Source: Leishmania mexicana MHOM/GT/2001/U1103 (Eukaryota; Euglenozoa; Kinetoplastea; Trypanosomatida; Trypanosomatidae). From it: DNA of 64,000 nucleotides. This document shows, one piece after another, positions 42,191-52,872 of this stretch (position 1 is the first letter of the stretch; every line of letters starts with the position of its first letter). Location of the stretch: contig NC_018323.1 of the NCBI RefSeq assembly GCF_000234665.1, forward strand, positions 286,573-350,572. The letters are read 5' to 3'. The notes beneath the pieces were generated by a model. It saw nothing but the letters and a program-made list of their open reading frames with translations. It ran no database searches and was not told the origin of the DNA. The position numbers were made by a program, and so were the translations under genes.

Positions 42191-44416
42191 ATGTCCGAGG
42201 TGTGGAAGCTGGAAAAAACGCTGCGGAAGCAGACGACGTCCGACGACGTCCAGGCCTCCAAGATCGCCTCCACGGCGGAGCGCATCTTGTCCCTTCAGCC
42301 GAGCCACGTGTATGCAATGCGGTGCAAATCTGTCGCCCTGCTCCACAGCGGGCGGCTCGCTGCTGCGCTGAGCGTGCTAGAAAACCTCCAGCTCGAGAAG
42401 ACTCCCTTCACAAAGAGCGCGACCTTCCACCTGCACAAGGCCTACTGCCATTACCGTCTCATGCAATACACCGAGGCCAAGGCGGAGCTGCGGGAGCAGC
42501 AGCAGAGAGGACCCATGTCCACGGCGGCCCGTCACCTGCTGGCCCAGATCCACTACAACCTCGAGGAGTACGCCGAGGCGGCCGCCATGTACGCGGCACT
42601 CGTAGCCGACGGTGCCTACCGCGACGACGTGGAGAAGCAGGAGCTGCTCATCAACTACACAGCCTCTCTGTCCGCCTGTGCGCCGGAGAAGGTTGCGGTG
42701 GTGGTGCGTGATGAGGCGGACGAGAAGACGCCTGACCTTCTCTTTAATCTTGCCACCGCTCAGGTGGAGGCGGAAAACTACGAGGGCGCGCAGGCCACTC
42801 TGCTCCAAGCAGAGCAACTGTGCGCCACCATCTTCCCGAAGAGCAAGTTGCGCTCTCTGAAAGATGCGCTTGCTGCTGGTAGTGAGGTGCTGCAGGCACA
42901 GCTCGGCGTCCCGCTCGGGGCAACGACGAGCATGGGGGGTAGTAGCTCCATCGCAACTTCACCAGAACGCTGCTTCTTCAACGAGGTGTGCAGCAACTGG
43001 GTGCAGCAGGCGTACGTTGCCTTCATGCGGCACCGCGAAGATGACGCGCGACGCATCGTTGATCTGATCCTCACGTACAAGCCGAGCTCCGCCGTCACGA
43101 GCGCCGTCGCCGCCATTCTGTACACGGCCCTGCAGCGCAGCGCGGACTTCTTCGACTCGCACCGCAAGCTCAAGGCGGCCCAGCACGTCAAGGTGTTGTC
43201 GCGCCTCACCTCGAGGCAGCTCATCGCTGTCCAGTACAACACAGCCCTGCTGCAGCTGAGCGCCGGCGCCCTCGATCGTTGCGCCCGCACGGTGGAGCAG
43301 ATGGAGAAGGCGCACCCGAACAGCGAGCTGACGCACTCACTGCGTCTCGTGCTGGCCGTGCGCGAGCTCAAGAAGAAGAGGTCGTTGCCAGCGAACTCAC
43401 CGTCGTCGGCGTCGCGGCCCACAAGGTCCGCGACAGACAGCGCGCGCGATGTGCAGGAATGCGTGCGCAACTACGAAGCGGAGGCTACGCGCCACCAGGG
43501 TGCTGGGAGCTCGGAGGCCGGAAACCGGAAGCGCCATTGCTTCATGCAGCTCATCACCGCCCAGCTCTTCGTCGAACAAGGCGACCTGGCGCACGCCGTG
43601 GAGACGCTGCGATCGCTGGAGGACTCCACAGTGGCGCAGCGTCCCACAACGGTAATGACGATGGCCGCCTGGGAGGCGCAGATTGGCGACGTCGACGCTG
43701 CCATGGCGCTGCTGCGCGAGCGGCTCACTGCCACGACTTGTGGCTACTCTGTCGCTGTGAAGAAGGCAGTATTGCTCTGGGCCGTCCAGGACCTCGCCAT
43801 GGCTCGGGGCCTCTATGCCGCTGTGGGGCAGCTGCTCAAAGCGGTGCAAGCTGCTGACGCAAGCCTGCAGAAGGACCGCGAGGTGACGGCGCTGCTGGTC
43901 ATATGCCTTGCCGAAACGGACTTGGCTGCGGCGAAGCGCGTCATTGGCACCCTCGACGCGGACGCCGCTGCGGCGCTGAGCGGCGCTGGCAGCATCAGTC
44001 GCACCGCCCCGTCGGAGAACCAGATCGAGGCGCTGGTGCGCGGGAATCCCGGCGCCGCCGCCATGAGCGAACTGGGGTATCGTCGCGTGACGGCGGTGGA
44101 CCAAGAGGGCGGTGCCGCCGATGGAGGCCGCACCGCCGGTGGTACTGGCCTGCCGCAGCGCCGTCGCCGCCCCATGCGTCGCCCTGCGAAGAGCATGGAT
44201 GGCAAGCCTGATCCTGAGCGCTGGATTCCGATGTCGTTGCGCTCCTACATCAAGGATTTGCCGGAGCGGCGCAAGAAGGAGATGAGGCGACTGCGCGCCT
44301 TCGATCAAGAGCAGAAGCGCCGTGCCGCAGCAGCGGCAAGCCAGAAGCAAAAAAGGGACGAGCAATTGCAGCAGCAACAAGCGGAGGAGGCCTCCCCCGT
44401 CGCCTCAGCTGCATAA
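42191..44416 (+). CDS. SRP72: Signal recognition particle subunit SRP72
   Basis: A 741-residue protein. The N-terminal two thirds are TPR-like helical repeats (for example FHLHKAYCHYRLMQYTEAKAEL and AQIHYNLEEYAEAAAMYAAL). The C-terminus has the basic RNA-binding region with the family hallmark PDPERWIPMSLRSY at about residues 673-686, followed by a Lys/Arg/Gln-rich tail. In SRP, SRP72 pairs with SRP68 on the S domain of the 7SL RNA and supports co-translational targeting to the ER. The frame is open upstream of 42191, but the segment there is low-complexity; the ATG at 42191 (MSEVWKLEKTL) begins a helical, conserved-looking N-terminus. The length is somewhat above the mammalian protein. Confidence 0.93.
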   Translation: MSEVWKLEKTLRKQTTSDDVQASKIASTAERILSLQPSHVYAMRCKSVALLHSGRLAAALSVLENLQLEKTPFTKSATFHLHKAYCHYRLMQYTEAKAELREQQQRGPMSTAARHLLAQIHYNLEEYAEAAAMYAALVADGAYRDDVEKQELLINYTASLSACAPEKVAVVVRDEADEKTPDLLFNLATAQVEAENYEGAQATLLQAEQLCATIFPKSKLRSLKDALAAGSEVLQAQLGVPLGATTSMGGSSSIATSPERCFFNEVCSNWVQQAYVAFMRHREDDARRIVDLILTYKPSSAVTSAVAAILYTALQRSADFFDSHRKLKAAQHVKVLSRLTSRQLIAVQYNTALLQLSAGALDRCARTVEQMEKAHPNSELTHSLRLVLAVRELKKKRSLPANSPSSASRPTRSATDSARDVQECVRNYEAEATRHQGAGSSEAGNRKRHCFMQLITAQLFVEQGDLAHAVETLRSLEDSTVAQRPTTVMTMAAWEAQIGDVDAAMALLRERLTATTCGYSVAVKKAVLLWAVQDLAMARGLYAAVGQLLKAVQAADASLQKDREVTALLVICLAETDLAAAKRVIGTLDADAAAALSGAGSISRTAPSENQIEALVRGNPGAAAMSELGYRRVTAVDQEGGAADGGRTAGGTGLPQRRRRPMRRPAKSMDGKPDPERWIPMSLRSYIKDLPERRKKEMRRLRAFDQEQKRRAAAAASQKQKRDEQLQQQQAEEASPVASAA

Positions 44417-45060
44417 AACGGCGATGGGACTTTGCATGTGGTGGTTTTCTGTCTAGTAATATTGGCGACGGTCTGTCTTATCTGTGGTGCGTCGCTCGCG
44501 TGGCCATCTAATGCTGTCACGGCTCACGACTTCCATTCTTTGCCTCCGGTGTGCGCAGCTCGCACAGCGGGCCTAGGTGCAGTGTGCTCCGTCTCCTGGT
44601 ACACTGCCGGAGTCATTTTCCTTTGCGGTTGTGTGTAGTGTGTAGTGTGTGTGTGCGCGTAGCTTCTCGTTGGAGGGAGACATACCCCCGACCCCTACCC
44701 CTACCCCTACCCCTACCCCTCCTCCTCCATCCTTCTCGATCTGTCTTCTCCGTGCTGACGGCTGATACGCGCACCACAACCCTCACACATGTGCACGTGT
44801 ACGCGTGCCCGCGAAGGTTCTCGATTCACACACTCGCAATAAAAAGCACACGTAAGCACACATCGCCCCCTTTCCCCCTTACGTTTGCCATCCGTGTTCG
44901 GGTGTGTGCTGCGTTGTTTCTCTCCTCCTCCCCTCCCCCCCCCCGCACACACCACCACCACCACAACCGCAGTACGCACAGAGTTTTACCGACTGCGCTG
45001 ATCCGCTCTCCGGAAAGGAGGCCGCCCATAGACGAAGCCGATACAAGAGGTGCAGCCACA
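44417..45060. other. Intergenic region upstream of the ABCF gene
   Basis: No gene seen. It contains the hexamer repeat at 44691-44720. A C/T tract at 44918-44944 is followed by its first AG at 44971-44972, about 90 bases before the ATG, and is the probable trans-splice acceptor. Confidence 0.65.
44691..44720. repeat. (ACCCCT)5 hexamer repeat
   Basis: Five exact units. The G-rich complementary strand (AGGGGT) could form a quadruplex. It is not the TTAGGG telomere sequence. Confidence 0.85.
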
Positions 45061-46899
45061 ATGGGAAAGCCAAAGTACCTCAAAAAGAAACAGGCCGCCG
45101 CCGCCGCAGGCTCCGAGGACGGCGCGGACAAGGATGTGGGCGACAACACTGAGAGCACAAACGGTTCACCGACGACGACGAACACGCTTGCCAAGAAGTC
45201 GGAAGCCGACAAGGAGGAGCCGCACAGCTCTGGCGCCATGGTGTCCTTTGCTAACCCCGTCTACCGCCAAGGCGTGAACGACATTCTCGTCGAGAAGCTT
45301 GACATCAGCTATCAGGGCAACGCCATCCTGGAGAACGCGACGCTCAACCTCGTGAGCGGGCACCGCTACGGCCTCGTGGGCCCGAACGGGTGCGGCAAAT
45401 CGACGTTGCTGCGCGTGCTGGGCTGCCATGAAATTCCCTTCCCGTCGCACGTGGACCGCTACTACGTTTCCCAAGAGGTGGAGGCCTCCGACATGTCCGC
45501 GCTAGACGCCGTGCTTGCCGTTGACAAGGAGCGCGAGAAACTCGAGTCGGAGATGGAGGATCTGGCGCTTGGGGACCAGGAAGACCCGCACGTGCTGAGC
45601 CGTCTGGATGACATCTACAAGCGTCTCGACGAGCTCGAAGTCGACACGGCGGCCGCGCGCGCTGGCAAGATTTTGTTCGGTCTCGGCTTTACCAAGGAGA
45701 TGCAGCGCCGCCCAACGAAGGCGTTCTCCGGCGGTTGGCGTATGCGCATTTCGCTGGCGCAGGCGCTGTTCATTAACCCCACCGTGCTACTGCTGGATGA
45801 GCCGACGAACCACCTAGATATCGAGGCCGTTGTGTGGCTCGAGAACTACCTCAGCAAGTTCAAGAAGACGCTCTTCATGGTGTCGCACTCGCAAGACTTC
45901 ATGAACAACGTCTGCACGGACATCTGCCACATGCACCTGAAGAAGCTTAGCTTCTACGACGGCAACTACGACCAGTATTGCATCACCCGGGAAGAGAAGG
46001 AGAGCAACCAGATGAAGAAGTACCAGTGGGAGCAGAACCAGATCAAGAACATGAAGGAGTACATTGCTCGCTTCGGTCACGGTAGTGCTAAGCTCGCCCG
46101 ACAGGCGCAGTCCAAGGAGAAGACGCTGGCGAAGATGACCCGCGGCGGTCTCACGGACGCGGTCGTCAAGGACAGCCGCATCAACTTCGAGTTCCCGTGC
46201 GCCGGCCCGCTGCCACCGCCGATGCTGCAGTTCCGAGAGGTCTCCTTCAACTACCCGGGACGCCCCTCCCTCTTCACGAACCTCGATCTCGGCGTCAACA
46301 TGGACTCCCGCATATGTCTCGTCGGCCCCAACGGTGCTGGCAAGACGACTCTGACGAAGCTCATGTGCCGCGAGCTGGAGCCGACAGCCGGGTACGTAGC
46401 GAAGAACGCGCACTGTGTCATGGCCCGCTTCCATCAGCACTTTGTGGACCAAATCAACATGGATCTGACGCCGCTGGAGTGGATGTCGCAGGAGTACCCG
46501 GAGGTGACGCAGCCGCCGATCCTGCGCAGTGCCCTGGGCCGCTTCGGCGTGTCGGGCAAAGCGCAGATGACACCGATGAAAACGCTCTCGGACGGTCAGA
46601 AGTCGCGTGTGGTATTCGCGTGGATGGCGTACAGGCGCCCGCACTTTATGATTCTCGATGAGCCGACGAACCACCTGGACATCGAGTCCATCGACGCCCT
46701 CGCCGACGCCATCAACAGCTTCGAGGGTGCCGTCGTGGTCGTCTCGCACGACCTGCGGCTCCTGGCGCAGATTGCCGATGAAATCTGGATCGTTGAGAAG
46801 GGCGAAGCGAAACGCTTTAATGGTGACATTGCGGACTACAAGGAGCACGTGCAGAATGAGGTGAACCGCATGATGCAGAGCTACGCGGCCTCGCTCTAA
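45061..46899 (+). CDS. ABCF2: ABC-F ATPase, ABCF2/Arb1 type
   Basis: A 612-residue soluble twin-ATPase with no membrane segments. First nucleotide-binding domain: Walker A GPNGCGKST at 107-115, signature FSGGWRMR at 222-229, Walker B LLLDEPTNHLD at 243-253. Second domain: Walker A GPNGAGKTT at 422-430, signature LSDGQKSR at 509-516, Walker B MILDEPTNHLD at 530-540. The linker contains YIARFGHGSAKLARQAQSKE, a segment nearly identical in ABCF2/Arb1, so the subfamily call is firm. The N-terminus is Lys/Ala-rich and low-complexity. In yeast Arb1 acts in 40S and 60S ribosome biogenesis. The ATG at 45061 follows the acceptor at 44971-44972; the open frame upstream is UTR. Confidence 0.95.
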   Translation: MGKPKYLKKKQAAAAAGSEDGADKDVGDNTESTNGSPTTTNTLAKKSEADKEEPHSSGAMVSFANPVYRQGVNDILVEKLDISYQGNAILENATLNLVSGHRYGLVGPNGCGKSTLLRVLGCHEIPFPSHVDRYYVSQEVEASDMSALDAVLAVDKEREKLESEMEDLALGDQEDPHVLSRLDDIYKRLDELEVDTAAARAGKILFGLGFTKEMQRRPTKAFSGGWRMRISLAQALFINPTVLLLDEPTNHLDIEAVVWLENYLSKFKKTLFMVSHSQDFMNNVCTDICHMHLKKLSFYDGNYDQYCITREEKESNQMKKYQWEQNQIKNMKEYIARFGHGSAKLARQAQSKEKTLAKMTRGGLTDAVVKDSRINFEFPCAGPLPPPMLQFREVSFNYPGRPSLFTNLDLGVNMDSRICLVGPNGAGKTTLTKLMCRELEPTAGYVAKNAHCVMARFHQHFVDQINMDLTPLEWMSQEYPEVTQPPILRSALGRFGVSGKAQMTPMKTLSDGQKSRVVFAWMAYRRPHFMILDEPTNHLDIESIDALADAINSFEGAVVVVSHDLRLLAQIADEIWIVEKGEAKRFNGDIADYKEHVQNEVNRMMQSYAASL

Positions 46900-47625
46900 C
46901 AAGGAGCGACAAGGACAGCGCGAAACGAACCCGGCAACGCGCACTCGCGAAGACGTGGTGCATTTTTTCGTGTGCTGTCCTCACCGCCCTTCTCCTTTTT
47001 TGTTTTTCGTTTTTCTGCCATCACGAGCCCGGTGTGTCGAGGCGGAGGAGAGGAGGCGGAGGAGGAGGCGCCGCGTGTCGCGTGAAGCGCGGTGCGCTGA
47101 GTCTATCGATTCCCCTGTTTATTCCTCGCACACGCCCAATAAACCCGTGAGCCACCGCGCCAACGAGGAAGGCCGCGGTCCTTTTTTCGCCCCCTTTGCC
47201 GGAATGTCCTTTCCTTCTCACCCGCCTTGTATTTTTTGGGGGGGAGGAGGGGTAGGGCCCAGAGACCGAGTTCACGGTAGCTTGTCGTGTGAGTCGCCTA
47301 ACTGGTCGCCGCAGTGTAGCAAGGTTGGGCAATGGTGATGTGGGCGCGGGTTTTGAAGGGGGAGGGTATGGAGCGAAGAGAGACCTGGTTTACCACTGTT
47401 CCCGACGCGCCTCAACGCCCCCTCTACCTTGCTCACGCTCCCATGCGCCGCTCTCCCAGTCAGCCCCCTCTTGCCCGTGCCACGCGACACACTTTATAAC
47501 TCTTCTGTGTCTCTCTTGCTCGCTCGGTCTTCAGTGCCTCCTCTCAACGACTGCCGTCTTCGAGGTGATGGTGCGTGTGCGTCTTTGTTGCGTAACTAAA
47601 CAACGCCGTTGTCGCGCTCTTTTTC

Positions 47626-47697
<72 letters not shown>

Positions 47698-49153
47698 CTG
47701 GGTATGCTAAGTGCTCGCTCCCCCTCTCTCTGTGGGTGTGGGTGTGTTTTCTCTTCTGTGGTTCAGCCCCCACCACCGCCACGAACCCCCGCACGCCACC
47801 CCCTCCCCTCCGGTGTTGCAGTGAGCACACACACGGAGAGAGGAGAGAAACATCTGTGTGCGTGTGTGTCTGTGGCTCTTGCTCGTCATCGTCACGAGGA
47901 TGTGTCGTGTACTCGTGCGAGCGCTGTGTTGGACGGAGAAGTTGGGAAGAGAAAGCAGGAAGTCGAGATGTCGTGTGACATGTTCACCTTTTAGTGCGTT
48001 CCTCCCCCCTCCCTCTTCGATAGCCTCGCTTCGCGACAGCCACGAGGGAAACGCCAAACACATGACGGCGCACGCAGCATGTCCCGAGGCGGAGACGACA
48101 CCATGTAAGGACGCGTGAGACGACTAAGCACACGAGAACGTAATAGTGCATGCAAACGCGATGTACGCCCGCGCCATTGGGGTTCAGGCCACACACACAC
48201 ATGCGGCGGAGGGGAGGAGGGGAGGCAACGGCGCTGCATCTCCTCTTTCTGTGGAGGACCGCCGTCGACTTGCAATGCGGTGCGGCAGAGGAGAGAAGCG
48301 GACGACCTCTCCCGGATGGGTGCGTGTTGCGCTGCCATTGTGTACGTCATGTACGATGCTGTTGTTGTTGCTCGCACTCGCACCCTCTCCCTTCTCTTCG
48401 CGTCGCTTTGCCACCCCCTCCCACGCCCCCGCTCTTTACTAACGCGTAGAGCTACGCCTATGGCCAAGGCGCGCAGAATGGTGCGCTGACGGCTTCCGCT
48501 GCGTATTCGGTGACTCTCCTGCTCTCTTCCCCCTCCCTTTTGTGATCGCTCTCCTTCCTCTCCTGCCTCTCCGTTGACTCAGCGCGTGACGAAGCATACA
48601 CACACATACGCACATACATATATATACGTGCACGTCCCTCCGACATACAAGCACTGAAGGCGCGCGCCGTGCTCGGATTCCCGGGCGGTTGTGCTTGGCC
48701 CTAGTCCGTCGGCCACTTGTCTCTCTCCTTTTCTGCACATACACGCCGACGAATTCGGCCTGGCCGTCACTCACGAGGGCCACCTTTCCCCACCCACACA
48801 CACACCCACACGCACACGGCACCCTTGCGCCTCGTGGTCCACATCCCTTCCGACCCTCTTGCAGCTGAGGTTTGGATTCAAGTCCCTCCCGCCCCACCCA
48901 TCGCACGCACAGACGGACACACCACAGCACGACTACCGGCGCACACGCTCACACGGCCCTCCCCTCCTCGTTCTGAGGGCTCAGTGCCTCCCTCTCTGGC
49001 TCTCTGCTTTTCATCTTGCGGCTCGTATTGCTTGCCGGCGCGGTTGTGTGCCTCGTCGCGGACACTTCGCTGCTGTCCGTTTTTTTGTTGTTGTTGGCGT
49101 CTGCGCTTCCACTGTCTCTCCCCTCTCACTTTGCCTTTCCCTGCACGGAAGCC
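46900..49153. other. Intergenic region upstream of VPS53
   Basis: No gene seen in 2.25 kb. It contains the longest dinucleotide run in the window (47627-47696). A pyrimidine-rich stretch at about 49106-49143 leads to an AG at 49150-49151 only two bases before the VPS53 ATG; a slightly more upstream AG may be used instead. Confidence 0.6.
47627..47696. repeat. (TG)35 microsatellite
   Basis: Seventy bases of uninterrupted TG, the longest simple repeat here. It is in the probable 3' UTR or spacer after the ABCF gene. Confidence 0.95.
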
Positions 49154-51778
49154 ATGCCTGTTCACTACAGTGAAGCTGTGGAGTGGGCCATGGCGGAGGT
49201 GTGTCCGCCGCGCGACGCATTGGACGCTGCCGACTTTGACCCTGTGGTCTACTTGAACAGTCGCTTCCCTGACGAGGCAAGTCTCGGGGCGCTGCCAGCC
49301 TTTCTCGATGAGGCGAACGAGCGCCTCCGCAAGACGGAGAATCAGCTGCTGAAGGCGGTGGAGCAGCAGGCGAGCAACGCGACGAGCGCGGAGAGCGACC
49401 TCAAAGGCGCCAAGGAGGCGGTGGCACAGCTTTACGTGCGTGTGTCGGAAATCAAGACGCAAGCGTCCGACAGCGAGGAAATAGTGAAGGACCTGTGCCA
49501 GAACATCCGCGAGCTCGATGTGGCCAAGACAAACCTCACGTCCAGCATCAACACGCTGCGCTCTGTGCAACTGTGGATGCTGCAACTGCAGGTGCTCTCC
49601 TCGTCTTTTGAGAAACGCCGCTTCTTGCAAGCGCGTGATGCCTTGCAGGAGGCCCTCAAGTACTCGACCATGTTCGCGCAGATGAAGGACATCCCAAAGG
49701 TGAAGGAGCTGAACGACAAGCAGACCCAGCTGTGCCGGCAGGCGGAGTACTACATCCGCAACACCGTCTTTGGTGAAATGAACTTGGAAGCGATGGACGA
49801 GAATCTGATGGCTGAGGCGTGCGCCGTCGTGGACCTCATGGAGGTGGAGAGCAAGAAGAAGCTGCGAGACCGCTTCATCGACAAGGTGCTCGAGTGCTAC
49901 TCGCTGCGCTTCAAGCGCGGCACTGACGAAGCCAAGCTGGAGCGGACGGAGCGGCGCTACGTTTTCCTGCGCGGACTGCTGGAGCGCTACGACAGCGTCT
50001 TCAAGAACGTCTTCCCGCGGCACTGGTGCGTGCCGCAGGAGCTGTGCGTGACATTTTCTCTGCACACCAAGCAGGAGCTCGACTACGCGCTGCGCGAGGC
50101 CGCCAACAAGATCGACGTGGTCGTGCTCACATATGTCATTCAAAAGACAATCGACATCGAGCGCGACCTCACCCAAATGATGACGTGGAAGGACGAGTTT
50201 GCCGCCAAGCGGGAACTGCCGGTGTACAAGTACAATGGCATGATCCTCTCCGCCTTCAAGGCGCACATGGGACTCCTCGTGCAAAACGAGGACCGGCTCA
50301 TGCGGGAGGCTCTGGCGCAGCCGCTTATCGGCAGCGGTGACTCGCTGTGCCCCGGCTGGAACAGCATCGATGAGGAGACGCGCTGCGGCACCTACCTTCC
50401 CATCGCTGAGGACATCTTCGTCTTCATCAAGGAGAGTCTTAAGCGGGCGCTGCGCATTGCGCAGCAGGATGTCCTCCTCGAGATGGCCGAGGTGTGGCGT
50501 CGCCATCTTATCGAGCTCGCGCAAGCGGTAAGCACGCTCTTGCCCAACCCGGCCGCCAGCCCCCTCGAGCGGCGACGCGCCTGCATCATCTTGAACACGG
50601 CTGACCTGTGCCAGTCCACGAGTCAAGACCTCGGTGATGAGGTGTGCGCGCGCAGCGAGGCACCACCGCGCGAGGTGGCGTTCGACCAGGTCAAAGAGGC
50701 CTTTTCCACCGTCTACACAAAGTCCACTCAGTCGATCCTGCAGGGGCTTGAGCTGCAGCTGGCGCCAATGCTCGTGGACTACGGCAACGGCGGGTTCCTC
50801 CCCAAAAAGGGCATGGCTGCCTACGACGCCGGCAGTGGTGGTGCGGCTGATGAGTCAAAGCTTGTGCGCGACATCACGACAACGGTGCACGACGCGTTCT
50901 TGAGCTGCGCTGCCGTGATGCCGCCCACAGCGCTGCGCTTTCTTCTGGACAAAATGGCAGCAACGTTCATTCCAGAGTACGGCAACACGCTCTACCGCCT
51001 GCGCAGGCTGCCGGATGATGGCATCAACTGCATGCGTGTCGACGCGGCAGCGCTGGAGAAGACTTTCTTGCAGCTGCCCAACTACAACGACCCTGCTCGC
51101 TTTGCCGCGTCGGCGCTGACGGGGTACGTGCGCCTGGTGCGCAAGGAGTTTGACCAGCTAAATCGTGCGCTGAAGGTACTGCAGGTCGACGCGCGCACCG
51201 ACGCCTTCATCGACGTCTACTACGAAGTTGTTCTGCCAGAGAATCGCTCGATCCACAACTTCGTCCGTCTGGTCGAGCTTAAGGGACTGCGGCGCGAGGA
51301 TGTGCGGGCGTGGGTGGCTACCCTGTCGAAGCGTGGCGTCGTGGAGGCGACCAAGCGGGACTTCCAACGCGAGGCGTCGCTGGGGCTCTCCACTGGCGTG
51401 TCCTCCGGCGCCGGCGCCACCGGCGCAGCAGGGGGTGGCGCGTCCATCGCCAGCGGCGTAGGCCTGAACTTTGCGGCGCTCTTCACACGTGATGCATCCG
51501 CCTCGCTGGCGCCACCGCGACTCCACAACGCGAGCTCGGCAGTGCCGCCAACCACCGGTGGCCATTTTTCCCTGTCCAACCTTGTCTCCACTATCGGCGG
51601 CGGTGGAATGAACGGCGCAGCTGCGAGCAGCGACGGCGCAGGCGGGACGGCGGCGGTCGCCGAAGATGGTGCAGCGGAGGAGGAAAGGCTCGGGTCCATC
51701 TTTGCCACGATGGCGCGCAGCACGGCCACCTCCATGAAATTCTTGAACAAGCTCAAGCGTGGCGAGGGAAAGCAGTGA
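49154..51778 (+). CDS. VPS53: GARP/EARP complex subunit VPS53
   Basis: An 874-residue protein. The N-terminal signature DFDPVVYLNSRFPDEASLGALP (about residues 26-47) corresponds to the conserved DFDxVEYINxLFPTEQSL motif of VPS53. It is followed by a coiled coil (residues about 50-140, with SDSEEIVKDLCQNIRELDVAKTNLTSSI) and the long helical CATCHR-type body. The C-terminal 100 residues are Gly/Ala/Ser-rich and end in KFLNKLKRGEGKQ. VPS53 is a core subunit of the GARP (with VPS54) and EARP tethers for endosome-to-Golgi and recycling traffic. The start at 49154 (MPVHYSEAVEW) is the first Met in the conserved part; the frame upstream is hydrophobic low-complexity translation of a pyrimidine tract and is rejected as an N-terminal extension. 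Confidence 0.9.
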   Translation: MPVHYSEAVEWAMAEVCPPRDALDAADFDPVVYLNSRFPDEASLGALPAFLDEANERLRKTENQLLKAVEQQASNATSAESDLKGAKEAVAQLYVRVSEIKTQASDSEEIVKDLCQNIRELDVAKTNLTSSINTLRSVQLWMLQLQVLSSSFEKRRFLQARDALQEALKYSTMFAQMKDIPKVKELNDKQTQLCRQAEYYIRNTVFGEMNLEAMDENLMAEACAVVDLMEVESKKKLRDRFIDKVLECYSLRFKRGTDEAKLERTERRYVFLRGLLERYDSVFKNVFPRHWCVPQELCVTFSLHTKQELDYALREAANKIDVVVLTYVIQKTIDIERDLTQMMTWKDEFAAKRELPVYKYNGMILSAFKAHMGLLVQNEDRLMREALAQPLIGSGDSLCPGWNSIDEETRCGTYLPIAEDIFVFIKESLKRALRIAQQDVLLEMAEVWRRHLIELAQAVSTLLPNPAASPLERRRACIILNTADLCQSTSQDLGDEVCARSEAPPREVAFDQVKEAFSTVYTKSTQSILQGLELQLAPMLVDYGNGGFLPKKGMAAYDAGSGGAADESKLVRDITTTVHDAFLSCAAVMPPTALRFLLDKMAATFIPEYGNTLYRLRRLPDDGINCMRVDAAALEKTFLQLPNYNDPARFAASALTGYVRLVRKEFDQLNRALKVLQVDARTDAFIDVYYEVVLPENRSIHNFVRLVELKGLRREDVRAWVATLSKRGVVEATKRDFQREASLGLSTGVSSGAGATGAAGGGASIASGVGLNFAALFTRDASASLAPPRLHNASSAVPPTTGGHFSLSNLVSTIGGGGMNGAAASSDGAGGTAAVAEDGAAEEERLGSIFATMARSTATSMKFLNKLKRGEGKQ

Positions 51779-52872
51779 CGCCGACAGAGTGAGGCGCGGC
51801 ATGCAATGCTCCTTTGGTCAGCCACAATAGAGAAGTGACTGCACAGTCCACGCTGCTGTATTCAAATGGGTCGCATGACGCCAGCGAGGCAATCACAGCG
51901 CGCCCATGTGGCAGCGCGGGCTTCTCGAATGTTTCCTCGTTTTCGTTGCCCTGTGTCCCCTCTTGTTGCGTTATGACGTGCAGGTGCGGGTGGTAGACAC
52001 GGTGCCGATGCATACAGGAAAAGCCCCACGCTGTGGGCCGAGTCTGTCGTTCTTTGGCGCCCCTTTTTCCCCCCACGACGCGGAAGACTTGGCCGACGAC
52101 GGTGCGAAGGAAACGAAACGACGACACACGCCGCATACACTCTGCTTCCTCTGCCTTGTCCAAGAGCTGCACACAAACGGTGGAACCTTGGTTGCACGTG
52201 CTTCTATATCCTTGGAGAGGTACGCCGTCGATGCACACCGGGACTGTGGCCTCGCTAGGATTCGGTGGAGCGCGAGATGCTTAGACAGCGAAGAAAAAGT
52301 CTCCACCTTGATTGCGGCGCGAAACGGAGTCGCGCTGCCGTTTTCTCAACAGACTCGTACCAACTCAGGATACATGGAGGCGCTCAAGTAACCCCCCCCC
52401 CACTCCTCCTCCGAGCTCGAATACAAGAACTATCATCATGGCGACCGGCACCGACGTCCCCGCCCCCAAACCTCGTCTGCTACACAGTGAACCACACGGC
52501 ATCTTTCCTTCTCCTTGCTCCCTCCCTCCACACACACACACACACGTCTCTTGTTGCTCCACCACCCGCACCCACACATCCGCCAGCCTGCAGACTGAGC
52601 TCCACTACAGAAGAAACACGAAAACCGAAAGAGAAGACACCACTTTTTTCCACCGCTGCTCCCTCACACTTCCTCCCCGTGGCGATCTTCTTGCCCTGAG
52701 CTTCATTGCCGACATTCTTCCTGTTCCACCACCACCTCCGCAGCCATAGCACCCCTCCCCCCATTCGCTCCTCCAAACATTTTCCAACCCTTATACATCT
52801 TTCACCATCCTATTCTCTGCAACGCCTTCTTCTCTCCACACTCACACATTTCACAGCCCTCCGCCACCACCA
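51779..52872. other. Intergenic region between VPS53 and the ATG8 array
   Basis: No gene supported. The last 150 bases are C/T-rich and end in TTTCACAG with AG at 52855-52856, 17 bases before the first ATG8 start codon: a good acceptor candidate. Confidence 0.6.

Noticed and set aside
44691..44720. Hexamer run as an interstitial telomere
   Set aside because: The unit is ACCCCT (AGGGGT on the other strand), not the TTAGGG telomere repeat of trypanosomatids, and it is only five units long.
48878..50626. A 582-codon minus-strand frame over the start of VPS53
   Set aside because: Antisense shadow of VPS53, whose + strand frame has clear family motifs.
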